Part shown: in pieces, positions 8,243 through 15,664 of the stretch
How positions within the stretch are numbered: position 1 is the stretch's first letter
Layout: the number at the start of each line of letters is the position of its first letter
Source of the DNA: Bradyrhizobium sp. 138
GTDB lineage: Bacteria; Pseudomonadota; Alphaproteobacteria; Rhizobiales; Xanthobacteraceae
Assembly (NCBI RefSeq): GCF_023074075.1
Contig: NZ_JADPKT010000073.1
Span: 62,001 to 126,000 of the forward strand
Direction of reading: 5' to 3'
Length of the DNA stretch: 64,000 nt
The notes under the pieces: generated by a model
Database searches by the model: none
Told to the model about the DNA's origin: nothing
Seen by the model: the letters and a program-made list of their open reading frames with translations, nothing else
Made by a program: the position numbers and the translations under genes

Positions 8243-9388
8243 CTAGCGCGGGGCGATGTCGCCCCTCGCCCAGTCCGCGCGCGTACGGTGATAAAACTCC
8301 TCGAATTTTCCCTGTGCGATCGCGTCTCTGATCCCCTGCATCAGGAACTGGTAGTAGGCGATATTGATTTCGGACAGCAGCATCGCGCCTAACGTCTCGC
8401 CCGCCTTGACGAGATGGTGCAGATAGGCGCGCGCGCAGTTGCGCGTCGACGGCCACGAACTCTCCTCGTCCAGCGGACGCGGATCGTCGGCGTGACGCGC
8501 ATTACGCAAATTCACCTGACCAAAGCGCGTGAAGGCGACGCCGTGCCGGCCATTGCGCGTCGGCATCACGCAATCGAACATGTCGATGCCGCGCTTCACG
8601 GCTTCGATTATGTCGTCGGGCGTGCCGACGCCCATCAAATAGCGCGGCCGGTCTTTCGGCAACACCGGCGCGGTCTCGTCGATCATCGCCAGCATCACCT
8701 CCTGCGGCTCGCCGACGGCAAGGCCGCCGATCGCATAGCCGTGGAAGCCGATCGCGACCAGCCCTTCCGCACTCGCATGACGAAGCTGGGGGACGTCGCC
8801 GCCCTGCACGATGCCGAACAGCATGTAGCCGTCGGGCGCGCTTTCGAAGGCGCGCTTGCTTCGCTCGGCCCAGCGCAGCGACAATTGCATCGCGCGGTCG
8901 ATGTCGGCGTGCTCGGCCGGCAGCCGCACGCACTCGTCCATCTGCATGGCGATGTCGGAGCCGAGCAAGCGCTGCACCTCGATCGAGCGCTCCGGCGACA
9001 GCTCGACCTTGGCGCCGTCGATATGCGAGCGGAAGGTCACGGCGTGCTCGCTGACCTTGCGCAGGTCGGACAGCGACATCACCTGGAAGCCGCCGGAATC
9101 CGTCAGCATCGGCCCGTTCCACCCCGTGAACCGCTGCAAGCCGCCGAGCGCCGCGATCCGCTCGGCGCTTGGACGCAGCATCAGGTGATAGGTGTTGCCG
9201 AGCACGATGTCGGCGCCGGCATCGCGCACCTCCCGCCAGTGCATGCCCTTCATGGCACCGGCGGTGCCGACCGGCATGAAGGCCGGCGTCCGCACCACGC
9301 CGTGGGGTGTGGTCAGGCGTCCGGTGCGCGCGGCACCATCGGTCGCGAGCAATTCAAAGTGATTGGGAAGGTCATTGTCGGGATTCAT
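8243..9388 (-). CDS. tgt: Queuine tRNA-ribosyltransferase (tRNA-guanine transglycosylase), zinc-ligand-free
   Basis: A 381-residue TIM-barrel enzyme that exchanges guanine 34 of GU(N)-anticodon tRNAs for preQ1, the step before QueA. The catalytic Asp in DSGGFQVMSL and the nucleophile region FDCVMPTRNGRHG are intact, as is GTAGAMKG near the start. The C-terminal zinc site is altered: the family's CxCxxC segment before SRAYLHHL reads SSWPSTRNC, so the three Cys positions are Ser, Trp and Thr. The His of TEHNIAYY is Ile (SEINIAYY). The fold is otherwise complete. The ATG at 9388 (MNPDNDLPNHFELL) is preferred over an upstream in-frame start because it fits the usual N-terminus. queA lies about 5 kb away on the same strand. 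Confidence 0.93.
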   Translation of the reverse strand: MNPDNDLPNHFELLATDGAARTGRLTTPHGVVRTPAFMPVGTAGAMKGMHWREVRDAGADIVLGNTYHLMLRPSAERIAALGGLQRFTGWNGPMLTDSGGFQVMSLSDLRKVSEHAVTFRSHIDGAKVELSPERSIEVQRLLGSDIAMQMDECVRLPAEHADIDRAMQLSLRWAERSKRAFESAPDGYMLFGIVQGGDVPQLRHASAEGLVAIGFHGYAIGGLAVGEPQEVMLAMIDETAPVLPKDRPRYLMGVGTPDDIIEAVKRGIDMFDCVMPTRNGRHGVAFTRFGQVNLRNARHADDPRPLDEESSWPSTRNCARAYLHHLVKAGETLGAMLLSEINIAYYQFLMQGIRDAIAQGKFEEFYHRTRADWARGDIAPR

Positions 9389-9510
9389 GGCGGTGCTTAT
9401 TGCGTGTCGGAGCAAGCCGATCAACCCGTCCAACCCACGTCCCGGCCGGCCTGTGCCTCAGACTGGGACACAATCAAAGCGGATATTGCCGCCGTCACCT
9501 CTTGTTAAAC

Positions 9511-9531
9511 AAAACGATACCGTGTAGTTTT
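9511..9531. promoter_or_regulatory. Palindromic operator candidate upstream of the patatin gene
   Basis: AAAACGATAC (9511-9520) and GTGTAGTTTT (9522-9531) form an imperfect palindrome around a central C. It shares the AAAACGATAC half-site with the palindrome at 11716-11734 beyond the tetR gene. It lies about 50 bases before the patatin ATG, a typical site for repression by a TetR protein. Confidence 0.55.
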
Positions 9532-9579
9532 ATCGTGGGCTGAACGAGATGCCGTGGGCGACTTTGCCGGCGGCGGTCA

Positions 9580-10785
9580 ATGCGTGATCGACAGCCACCG
9601 ACAATGCCGCTCCCTTCATGTTCGACTGACGTCTCCAGCCGCTCGCACGGCTGGATCAGGCAGACAGCTGCCCGTCTGACCGGTCTCCTGCTCACGTGCA
9701 GCCTGGCGCTCGCCGGCTGCACCTCCCTGCCCCGCACGCCCTATACCGCCGCGGAGGCCAGTACATCGCGCGTGCTCGATATCGACGGCCTCAGGCGCTA
9801 CGCCGACGAACCCGTCACGAAATTCAGCTTCGACAAGGATACCAGCACCGCACCGAAAACCTATCTGGCGCTGTCAGGCGGCGGCGCCGATGGCGCCTAT
9901 GGCGTCGGGGTGCTCAACGGGTGGACCGCGGCCAGGACCCGTCCCACCTTCTCGGTCGTCTCCGGCGTGAGCACCGGCGGCCTGATCGCACCCTTCGCCT
10001 TTCTCGGCTCGCAATATGACGACACGCTGAGGGAGGTCTACACCAGCGGCATCGCGGAGAGCCTGTTGAACGATCCCAGCATCATGCGCGTGCTGTTCGG
10101 ATCGGGTCTGTTCGGCAACACAAGGCTGCGCGAGCTCGTGGCCCGCTATGTCGGCCCCGAGATCATGGCGCAAGTCGCACGCGAGAATGCCAAGGGGCGG
10201 AAGCTGTTGGTGGTGACGACCGACCTCGACACCCAGCGCACCGCGATCTGGGACATGGGCAGGATCGCCGCGGTCGGCACGCCCGAGGCGCTCAAGCTGT
10301 TTCGCGACGTGATGGCGGCCTCCGCCAGCATTCCGCTGGTGTTTCCGCCGATCATGATCGACGCCGAGGGCCAGGGCCGCAAGTTTCAAGAGATGCATGT
10401 CGACGGCGGCGTGACCGCCCCGGTGCTGACGCTGCCGGAAGCCCTGCTCTTCCACGGCAGCCGACTGCCGGGCAACGCGAAGATGGACATCTACATCCTC
10501 GTCAACAAGAAGATCGAACGCAATTTCGAGCTGGTCTCCAACGGCACCATCGACGTCGCCTCGCGCAGCCTGTCGGCGATCACCCAGTCACAGACGCGCT
10601 CGATCATCTTCTCGACCTTTGATTTCGCCAAGCGCAACCGTCTCGGCTTTCATCTCTCCTACATCGCACGCGACTATCCGGCGCCGCCGTCGGAAGGGTT
10701 CGACACCGCCTATATGCGGGCGCTCTATCAATACGGGTACGACAAGGCCGCGTCCGGTCAGGCCTGGAGCTCGACGGTGCCGTGA
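9580..10785 (+). CDS. Patatin-like phospholipase lipoprotein
   Basis: A 401-residue lipoprotein. The lipobox LALAGC places the lipidated Cys at residue 47, or 39 if the ATG at 9604 is used. The patatin domain follows: the oxyanion loop GGGADGAYGVG near residue 100, the nucleophile elbow GVSTGG near 130, and the catalytic Asp in HVDGG near 275. Patatin enzymes hydrolyse acyl esters of lipids; here the enzyme would be anchored facing the periplasm. It is followed on the same strand by a TetR regulator gene, with a palindrome matching another near that regulator just upstream, suggesting TetR control. Confidence 0.88.
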   Translation: MRDRQPPTMPLPSCSTDVSSRSHGWIRQTAARLTGLLLTCSLALAGCTSLPRTPYTAAEASTSRVLDIDGLRRYADEPVTKFSFDKDTSTAPKTYLALSGGGADGAYGVGVLNGWTAARTRPTFSVVSGVSTGGLIAPFAFLGSQYDDTLREVYTSGIAESLLNDPSIMRVLFGSGLFGNTRLRELVARYVGPEIMAQVARENAKGRKLLVVTTDLDTQRTAIWDMGRIAAVGTPEALKLFRDVMAASASIPLVFPPIMIDAEGQGRKFQEMHVDGGVTAPVLTLPEALLFHGSRLPGNAKMDIYILVNKKIERNFELVSNGTIDVASRSLSAITQSQTRSIIFSTFDFAKRNRLGFHLSYIARDYPAPPSEGFDTAYMRALYQYGYDKAASGQAWSSTVP

Positions 10786-10823
10786 GCTCCGGTGACGGAA
10801 CGAGGCCTTGCTGAAACCGTTGA

Positions 10824-10831
10824 CGATACGG
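10824..10831. promoter_or_regulatory. Possible operator half-site upstream of tetR
   Basis: CGATACGG, the core of the palindromes at 9511 and 11716, lies between the patatin stop and the proposed tetR ATG at 10921. It has no clear second half. One more copy of this 8-mer occurs inside the distant ppiA gene, so on its own it is weak. Confidence 0.25.
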
Positions 10832-10920
10832 CCAATTCGGCCAGATTCGCGATGACGCCTCCGCTCCTGCGCGATATAGAGCGAATGACCACTGTCAGAA
10901 ACGCGCAGGAATCATTGGGC

Positions 10921-11664
10921 ATGGGATTGACTGCGACCAAGACGAGATCGGCAGCGCCGCGCCGCGAGGTGCCGAAATCGCGCGGCGGCCGGCCGACGAA
11001 GTCAGCCGCCATCGAGCGCGACCAGCGGCTGATCGAGGTCGCCACCCGCCTGTTCCTGGACCGCGGCTTCGACGCCACCTCGCTCGACGCGGTCGCGGAA
11101 GCGGCCCGGGTCAGCAAGCCCACCGTCTATGCCCGCTATGGCGACAAGCGCGGCCTGTTTGCCGCGGTGCTGAGGCGCGAGATCGCGCGCTGGCTTGCAC
11201 CCCTTTCGGCCGCGGCGGAGACCCAGCTCAGCAGCCTTGCGGACATCTCGGTCGAGCAACGGCTGGTCGAGATCGGACGCGAAATGCTGACATTCACCTG
11301 CGGCCCCGATGCCGTCGCCTTCAGCCGCATGATGACGTCGCAGGCCATCAATTTCCCTGACGTCGCCAAGCTCGGCAAGGAAGAAGGTTGGCTCAAGGCC
11401 GTTGCCACCACGGCACGCTTCTTCGACCATCTGGTGGCGCAAGGCGCGCTCGACGTCGAGGACACCACCATTGCGGCCGAGGTGTTTCTCGACGTGGTCG
11501 TCGGCCACACCCACCGCATGGCGACCTTCGGAACGGCCCTCGAGCTGAAGCCCGCCGAAAAGCGCATGCGCGCGGCGATCAAACTGTTCCTGGCCGGCGC
11601 GCTGGGACCTGCCGACCGCGTCCAGGACGCCAAGGGCACGCAACGTCGCCGTCCCACCCGCTGA
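10921..11664 (+). CDS. TetR/AcrR-family transcriptional regulator
   Basis: A 247-residue regulator. After a basic tail (RRREVPKSRGGRPTKS-like), the TetR helix-turn-helix occupies about residues 37-85, with the signature FLDRGFDATSLDAVAEAARVSKPTVYARYGDKRGLF split across its helices. The C-terminal half resembles the AefR-type ligand-binding domain. The ATG at 10921 follows AGGA by about ten bases and starts just before the basic tail; upstream in-frame ATGs at 10852 and 10885 are less likely. It probably represses the patatin lipoprotein gene, itself and perhaps the PepSY gene through the AAACGATAC-type palindromes nearby. Confidence 0.85.
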   Translation: MGLTATKTRSAAPRREVPKSRGGRPTKSAAIERDQRLIEVATRLFLDRGFDATSLDAVAEAARVSKPTVYARYGDKRGLFAAVLRREIARWLAPLSAAAETQLSSLADISVEQRLVEIGREMLTFTCGPDAVAFSRMMTSQAINFPDVAKLGKEEGWLKAVATTARFFDHLVAQGALDVEDTTIAAEVFLDVVVGHTHRMATFGTALELKPAEKRMRAAIKLFLAGALGPADRVQDAKGTQRRRPTR

Positions 11665-11715
11665 CAATTCCGTGAAATCCCCATCGGGATCAGGGCGGCG
11701 CCATTGACCAAAATA

Positions 11716-11734
11716 AAACGATACGGTATGGTTT
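11716..11734. promoter_or_regulatory. Palindromic operator candidate between tetR and the PepSY gene
   Basis: AAACGATAC-G-GTATGGTTT is a near-perfect palindrome (one mismatch per arm) and is the best match to the site at 9511-9531. Such 9+1+9 palindromes are typical of TetR operators. Confidence 0.6.
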
Positions 11735-11741
11735 AGTTATA

Positions 11742-11791
11742 AAGCGATACGGACCGCTTTTTCATCAGCCCCAAAGAGGTCCGTATCGCTT
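11742..11791. promoter_or_regulatory. Perfect 14-base inverted repeat with the same CGATACGG core
   Basis: AAGCGATACGGACC (11742-11755) is repeated in reverse complement at 11778-11791, with 22 bases between. Both arms contain the CGATACGG core of the adjacent palindrome. It could be paired regulator sites or an RNA hairpin after tetR. Confidence 0.5.
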
Positions 11792-11905
11792 CGATCGCCG
11801 CGACGGGTACAGCCCGCCACGACGCTCCGCGGCCGACCGATGCCCAAGGTCGGCCGCGTCTTCTTTCGGATGATCAGGCCCGCTCGCCGGCCAGAGGTTT
11901 CGAGC

Positions 11906-12508
11906 ATGAAGCCAACTGAACGACATATCTCGCGATTGCTTGCGATCACTGTGTCCGCGCTCCTTCTTGCAGCACCTGCGCGGGCGATCGTCACCGCGGG
12001 CACGCCGACCGCCCTTCACAGCGACACAGATAGTGACGCCGAAGCCGACCGCCAGGCGGTCAGCCGCGAAATCGAGCGCTTTCGCGGCTCGTCGATCTCG
12101 ATCAGCCAGGCCATGGCGATTGCGGAACGCCGCCACGCCGGCGCCACAACGGCGGATGTGAGTTTCGACGGAGCCTCCGGTGTACCGGTCTACCGCGTGA
12201 AGACCCTGCACAACGACCGGATCTGGCGCCACACCATCAATGCTTCGACCGGCGAGCTGGTCGGCGGGGAAGCCGCCCTTCCCCTCGCCGAGCTCGACCA
12301 CGAGGATCGCGACAACCTCGCAGCACTCGGTGCGATCAGGCACCGCCTCGCCGATGCCGTGCGGGTCGCTGAACGCGCCGCCTCGGGCAAGGCGATCAGC
12401 GGCGGGCTGGTCCGCGAACGCGGCCGGCTCAATTTTGCGATCGTCGTGATCAGCGGCGACGACCTCAAGGAGGTCATCCTGGAGCCGCCGGGCGCCAGGA
12501 CGAAATAG
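11906..12508 (+). CDS. Exported protein with two PepSY domains
   Basis: A 200-residue protein with a Sec signal peptide (hydrophobic residues 11-26, cleavage near APARA). Two PepSY-type modules follow. The first, near residues 50-105, has SISISQAMAIAERRHAG and ends with RHTINASTGELVG; the second, near 120-195, has AALGAIRHRLADAVRVAE and ends with the strand NFAIVVISGDDLKEVIL. PepSY domains are found in peptidase inhibitors and sensor proteins of the envelope. The ATG at 11906 follows AGAGG. It lies downstream of a palindrome that matches the one near the patatin gene. Confidence 0.8.
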   Translation: MKPTERHISRLLAITVSALLLAAPARAIVTAGTPTALHSDTDSDAEADRQAVSREIERFRGSSISISQAMAIAERRHAGATTADVSFDGASGVPVYRVKTLHNDRIWRHTINASTGELVGGEAALPLAELDHEDRDNLAALGAIRHRLADAVRVAERAASGKAISGGLVRERGRLNFAIVVISGDDLKEVILEPPGARTK

Positions 12509-12529
12509 CGACCTGCCAAATAGCTGCGG

Positions 12530-12547
12530 CCCCGGCATCAGCCGGGG
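12530..12547 (+). terminator. Hairpin after the PepSY gene
   Basis: CCCCGGC-ATCA-GCCGGGG is a perfect 7-bp stem with a four-base loop, 22 bases after the stop codon, without a T-run. It may be a weak terminator. Confidence 0.4.
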
Positions 12548-12558
12548 GCGAAAAGCCA

Positions 12559-12587
12559 TTGACGGGGGCAAGACTCTCCCGCATAAG
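12559..12587 (+). promoter_or_regulatory. Promoter of the leader peptide and asd
   Basis: TTGACG (12559-12564) and CATAAG (12582-12587) are separated by exactly 17 bases, a sigma-70-type promoter. Transcription would start about 12594-12596, at or next to the ATG of the leader peptide, so the leader would be translated without a Shine-Dalgarno. Confidence 0.6.
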
Positions 12588-12595
12588 TCGCCGCC

Positions 12596-12667
12596 ATGTT
12601 CACGACCACCAAACGCACGACCAAAACCACCACGGCCTCAGGGGCCCGGGGAGGCGTGCGCGCGTAG
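12596..12667 (+). CDS. Threonine-rich leader peptide of asd (candidate attenuator)
   Basis: A 23-codon frame, MFTTTKRTTKTTTASGARGG then VRA and TAG. Eight of codons 3-13 are threonine (ACC/ACG). It sits between a promoter and a terminator that lies immediately before asd, which is the layout of amino-acid attenuators such as thrL of enteric bacteria. Threonine is an end product of the pathway opened by Asd. The ATG lies at the predicted transcription start, so it would be read as a leaderless message. The functional reading is inference from architecture. Confidence 0.75.
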   Translation: MFTTTKRTTKTTTASGARGGVRA

Positions 12668-12697
12668 TCGTCGACTAGAACGCAATCCACTCTACCG

Positions 12698-12729
12698 AAG
12701 CCCCGCCATCGATGGTCCGGGGCTTTTTT
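12698..12729 (+). terminator. Attenuator terminator before asd
   Basis: AAGCCCCG (12698-12705) pairs with CGGGGCTT (12718-12725), with an inner CCAT/ATGG pairing, and is followed by a T-run to 12729. GGGGC at 12641-12645, inside the leader peptide codons, is complementary to GCCCC of the left arm and could form the competing antiterminator when a ribosome stalls at the threonine codons. Confidence 0.8.
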
Positions 12730-12762
12730 GTTGTCTAAATTTTCAATTCAATGGAGGACAAA

Positions 12763-13788
12763 GTGAGTAACGATCCCGTCGTCGCGATTGTCGGCGTCAC
12801 CGGTGCGGTGGGCGCCGAATTCATCGCCACCATGGACAAGCGCGGCTTTCGCGTCGGCAAGCTCAAGGCGCTAGCCAGCGCCCGCTCCGCCGGCAAGATG
12901 GTATCGTTCCGCGGCCAGCCAGTCGTAATCGAGGAGCTGACAGAGCGGTCGTTCGAAGATGTCGACATCGCCTTGTTCTCGGCCGGCGGCAGCATCTCGA
13001 AGAAGTACGCGCCAATCGCGGTCAAGGCCGGCGCGGTCGTGGTCGACAACTCCTCCGCCTTCCGCATGGATCCGAACGTGCCGCTGGTGATCCCCGAGAT
13101 CAACGCTGGCCGCATCCGCGACCACAAGGGCATCATTGCCAATCCGAACTGCGCGGCGATCACCGCGCTGGTGCCGCTGTGGCCGATCCATCAGAAGAAC
13201 CGCATCAAGCGCGTGATCATCTCGACCTACCAGGCGGCGAGCGGCGCCGGCGCGGCCGCGATGGAGGAGCTGGTCGAATCCACCCGCGCCAATCTCAACG
13301 GGCAGGTCTATACGCCCAAGGTGATGCCGCACCCCTACGCCTTCAACCTCTTCAACCACAACACGGCGGTCGACCCTGAGACCGGCTACAACGACGAAGA
13401 GACCAAGGTCATCAAGGAGACCCGCAAGATCTTCGCGGACGAGAACATCGCCATCGGCGTCACCTGCGTGCGCGTGCCGGTGCTGCGCGCCCATTGCGAG
13501 GCCATCACCTTCGAATGCGAGAAGCCGATCAGCGAGGACCAGGTCCGCGCCATCATGGCGCAGGCCCCCGGGGTGAAGGTGGTCGACGACCGCGCCAAGA
13601 ACTACTTCCCGATGCCGATCGACGCCTCGGGCCAGGACGACGTCCTGGTCGGCCGCATCCGCAAGGACCTCAGCGACCCCTCAGGGCATTCGATCTCGAT
13701 GTTCGTGGCGGCCGATCAGCTGCTCAAGGGCGCGGCGTTGAACGCGGTGCAGATCGCGGAGCTCTTGCCGCAGCGGGTGATGGCGTAA
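12763..13788 (+). CDS. asd: Aspartate-semialdehyde dehydrogenase
   Basis: A 341-residue NADPH-dependent enzyme that reduces aspartyl phosphate to aspartate semialdehyde, the branch point to lysine, methionine, threonine and isoleucine. The Rossmann start VAIVGVTGAVG, the catalytic Cys in ANPNCAAI near residue 130, the STYQAASGAG loop and the late catalytic His region RAHCEAITFE are intact. The GTG at 12763 is chosen because GGAGG lies five bases upstream; the ATG at 12751 overlaps that Shine-Dalgarno. Expression is probably controlled by the threonine-rich leader and terminator directly upstream. Confidence 0.93.
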   Translation: MSNDPVVAIVGVTGAVGAEFIATMDKRGFRVGKLKALASARSAGKMVSFRGQPVVIEELTERSFEDVDIALFSAGGSISKKYAPIAVKAGAVVVDNSSAFRMDPNVPLVIPEINAGRIRDHKGIIANPNCAAITALVPLWPIHQKNRIKRVIISTYQAASGAGAAAMEELVESTRANLNGQVYTPKVMPHPYAFNLFNHNTAVDPETGYNDEETKVIKETRKIFADENIAIGVTCVRVPVLRAHCEAITFECEKPISEDQVRAIMAQAPGVKVVDDRAKNYFPMPIDASGQDDVLVGRIRKDLSDPSGHSISMFVAADQLLKGAALNAVQIAELLPQRVMA

Positions 13789-13800
13789 CGGAAGCTGCGT

Positions 13801-13832
13801 GGGGTGGGCAAGGCGAAGCGTGTCCACCCTAC
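13801..13832. repeat. Short palindromic repeat after asd
   Basis: GGGTGG...CCACCC flanks a GCAAGGCGAAGCGTG core, an imperfect hairpin that may terminate asd. The GTGGG-GCAAGGCGAAGCG wording resembles the other dispersed repeats of this window. Confidence 0.45.
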
Positions 13833-13850
13833 CATCGACTGACTGCGCAG

Positions 13851-14245
13851 TTAGGTCAGGACAGCCACGACATCTGTCTTGGCAAAATCGGCTCCCTTGA
13901 AAAGGAGCGGCTCTGAGCGCGCCTTCGCCAAGGCGTAGACCGCGCAATCGACATATTCAGCTGTGCCGGATGGCCCTCGCCCTTGCCGAAGCGCCGAAAT
14001 GCCTCGAACGCGCCTTTCGCCATCTCTGCATCGAACGGCACGACTGCGATGCCGGCCGTCTCCAGCAACTCGCCAAAGAATTCGACTGCCGACGCCCCGA
14101 AGCGAGAAGAAAGAACGATCTTGGTTTCCAGCACGGCGACCGCCGGCATCGACAGGCTGTCGGCTTCCAGCATGGCGGTCCGATAGCGATGCCCATCCGG
14201 CTCGTTGGTTACGGTCGCGACGATCGCAGACGTATCCAGCACCAT
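13851..14245 (-). pseudogene. vapC: VapC-like PIN-domain toxin, frameshifted
   Basis: The first part, from the ATG at 14245, reads MVLDTSAIVATV, the N-terminal strand and first acidic residue of VapC PIN ribonucleases, then LETKIVLSSRFG. After GHPAQLN the frame is lost: the conserved ending VDCAVYALAKARSEPLLFKG is encoded in the next frame down to the stop at 13851. Restoring one base near 13953-13957 (AAT-AT in place of AAT-TAT) would give LNYVDCAVYALA, the normal family sequence. The later acidic active-site residues are therefore lost from the translated product. The antitoxin gene overlaps the start codon by one base. Confidence 0.8.
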
Positions 14246-14487
14246 CAGGAAGGCAGCCCGAAACGGTCGTAGCCAAGGATTTCGTCGGCAGGTCGGGAAT
14301 CCAGTACAGGCAAGGCAGCGGTTCGTTCGAAGAACGTCGTCAGGGCGGCTTTTCTATCTTCCGCCGACGGGACGACGCGCGACAAGCGCTCCTCGATGGC
14401 ACGCTCCAGCGCAGTCTCGATATCTTCCCCCGTCAGTCGAGCGAGGCGCTGGGCAAGCTCATCAACTTTCGTGGAACGGATGTTCAT
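14245..14487 (-). CDS. vapB: VapB-type antitoxin
   Basis: An 80-residue protein of the VapB family found with PIN toxins in alphaproteobacteria. It starts MNIRSTKVDELAQRLARLTG and continues with the helix DIETALERAIEERLSR. The C-terminal DEILGYDRFGLPS is the usual toxin-binding tail. Its stop codon overlaps the start of the vapC-like frame in an ATGA arrangement, so the two were translationally coupled. As the toxin is frameshifted, the antitoxin is probably a surviving remnant of the module. Confidence 0.8.
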   Translation of the reverse strand: MNIRSTKVDELAQRLARLTGEDIETALERAIEERLSRVVPSAEDRKAALTTFFERTAALPVLDSRPADEILGYDRFGLPS

Positions 14488-14542
14488 CGGCCACTCGATC
14501 TATGCAAATGACGCCGCACTATAGCACGAAGATGCCCGGAGG

Positions 14543-15616
14543 TCACTCCCGCGCCCTGAACAGCAAGCACGCGTCCCCATACGAATAGAACCGGTAGCCG
14601 CTCGCGATCGCGTGCGCATAGGCCCGCTTCATCGTCTCCAGCCCCGAGAATGCCGAGACCAGCATGAACAGCGTCGACTTCGGCAGATGGAAGTTCGTCA
14701 TCAGGATATCGACGGCGCGGAAGCGATAGCCGGGGGTGATGAAGATCGCCGTCTCGGCCGCGAACGGCCGGATGGTGCCGTCTTCGCTTGCTGCGCTCTC
14801 GAGCAACCGCAACGACGTGGTGCCGACGGCAATGATGCGGCCGCCGTTCTTCCGCACGGTGTCGAGGCGCGCCGCCGTCTCGGCCGAGATCATGCCCCAC
14901 TCGGCGTGCATCTTGTGGCCTTCGGTGTCGTCCACCTTCACCGGCAGGAACGTCCCTGCCCCGACATGAAGCGTGACGCTGACGATGCCGACGCCGCAGC
15001 CGCGTAGCGCCCGCTCCAGCTCCGGCGTGAAATGCAGTCCCGCGGTCGGAGCTGCGACCGCGCCTTCGTTTGCGGCGAACATGGTCTGGTAGTCGGCGAG
15101 GTCCTGATCGTCGGGCGTGCGCTTGGAGGCGATGTAGGGCGGCAGCGGCGGGCTGCCGAGATCGGCGATGGCCTGATCCAGTGCTGGGCCGTGGAACGAG
15201 AATGACAGCGTCACCTCGCCCTCAAGGCCCTTGGCTTCGACCTCGGCGTCGAGATGGCCGAGCAGGCAGACCTTGCCTTCATTGCCGAAGCGGATGCGGT
15301 CGCCGGCGACAAGCTTCTTCGCGGGCTTGACCAGCGCCTGCCAGCGTGAACCATCGAGCCGCTTGATCAACGTCGCCTCGATCCTGGGCTCGGTCTCGCG
15401 GCCGATGCGGCGGCCTTTCAATTGCGCTGCGATCACCTTGGTGTCGTTGACGACGAGCAGGTCGCCCGCCTTCAGCCATTGCGGCAGGTCGGCGATGATC
15501 TGGTCGCGCAGCGCACCGTTCTCCACGACCAGCATCCTCGCGGAGTCACGCGGGATCGCCGGGCGCAGTGCAATGCGCTCGGCGGGCAGGTCGAAATCGA
15601 ACAGGTCGGTGCGCAC
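14543..15616 (-). CDS. queA: S-adenosylmethionine:tRNA ribosyltransferase-isomerase
   Basis: A 357-residue enzyme that transfers and isomerises the ribosyl part of SAM onto preQ1 in tRNA, forming epoxyqueuosine. The N-terminus LFDFDLPAERIALRPA and the blocks LLVVNDTKVIAAQLKG, PTAGLHFTPEL, LHVGAGTFLPVKVDD and FHLPKSTLFMLVSAFSG are characteristic of QueA. It is the step after Tgt (8243-9388). Here it lies directly downstream of the two-gene cyclophilin cluster, all on the minus strand, as is common in Rhizobiales. Confidence 0.95.
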   Translation of the reverse strand: MRTDLFDFDLPAERIALRPAIPRDSARMLVVENGALRDQIIADLPQWLKAGDLLVVNDTKVIAAQLKGRRIGRETEPRIEATLIKRLDGSRWQALVKPAKKLVAGDRIRFGNEGKVCLLGHLDAEVEAKGLEGEVTLSFSFHGPALDQAIADLGSPPLPPYIASKRTPDDQDLADYQTMFAANEGAVAAPTAGLHFTPELERALRGCGVGIVSVTLHVGAGTFLPVKVDDTEGHKMHAEWGMISAETAARLDTVRKNGGRIIAVGTTSLRLLESAASEDGTIRPFAAETAIFITPGYRFRAVDILMTNFHLPKSTLFMLVSAFSGLETMKRAYAHAIASGYRFYSYGDACLLFRARE

Positions 15617-15664
15617 GTCTGGTACCTCGTCATGCCTCGCCTGCGCGGAGCACGACGCCAGTTG

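Noticed and set aside
8250..8265. GGGGCGA-TG-TCGCCCC hairpin at the end of tgt as a terminator
   Set aside because: It lies inside the tgt coding region and has no T-run in either direction.
12530..12547. Hairpin after the PepSY gene as part of the asd attenuator
   Set aside because: It lies upstream of the predicted promoter and leader, so it cannot be part of that transcript; it is kept as a weak terminator.
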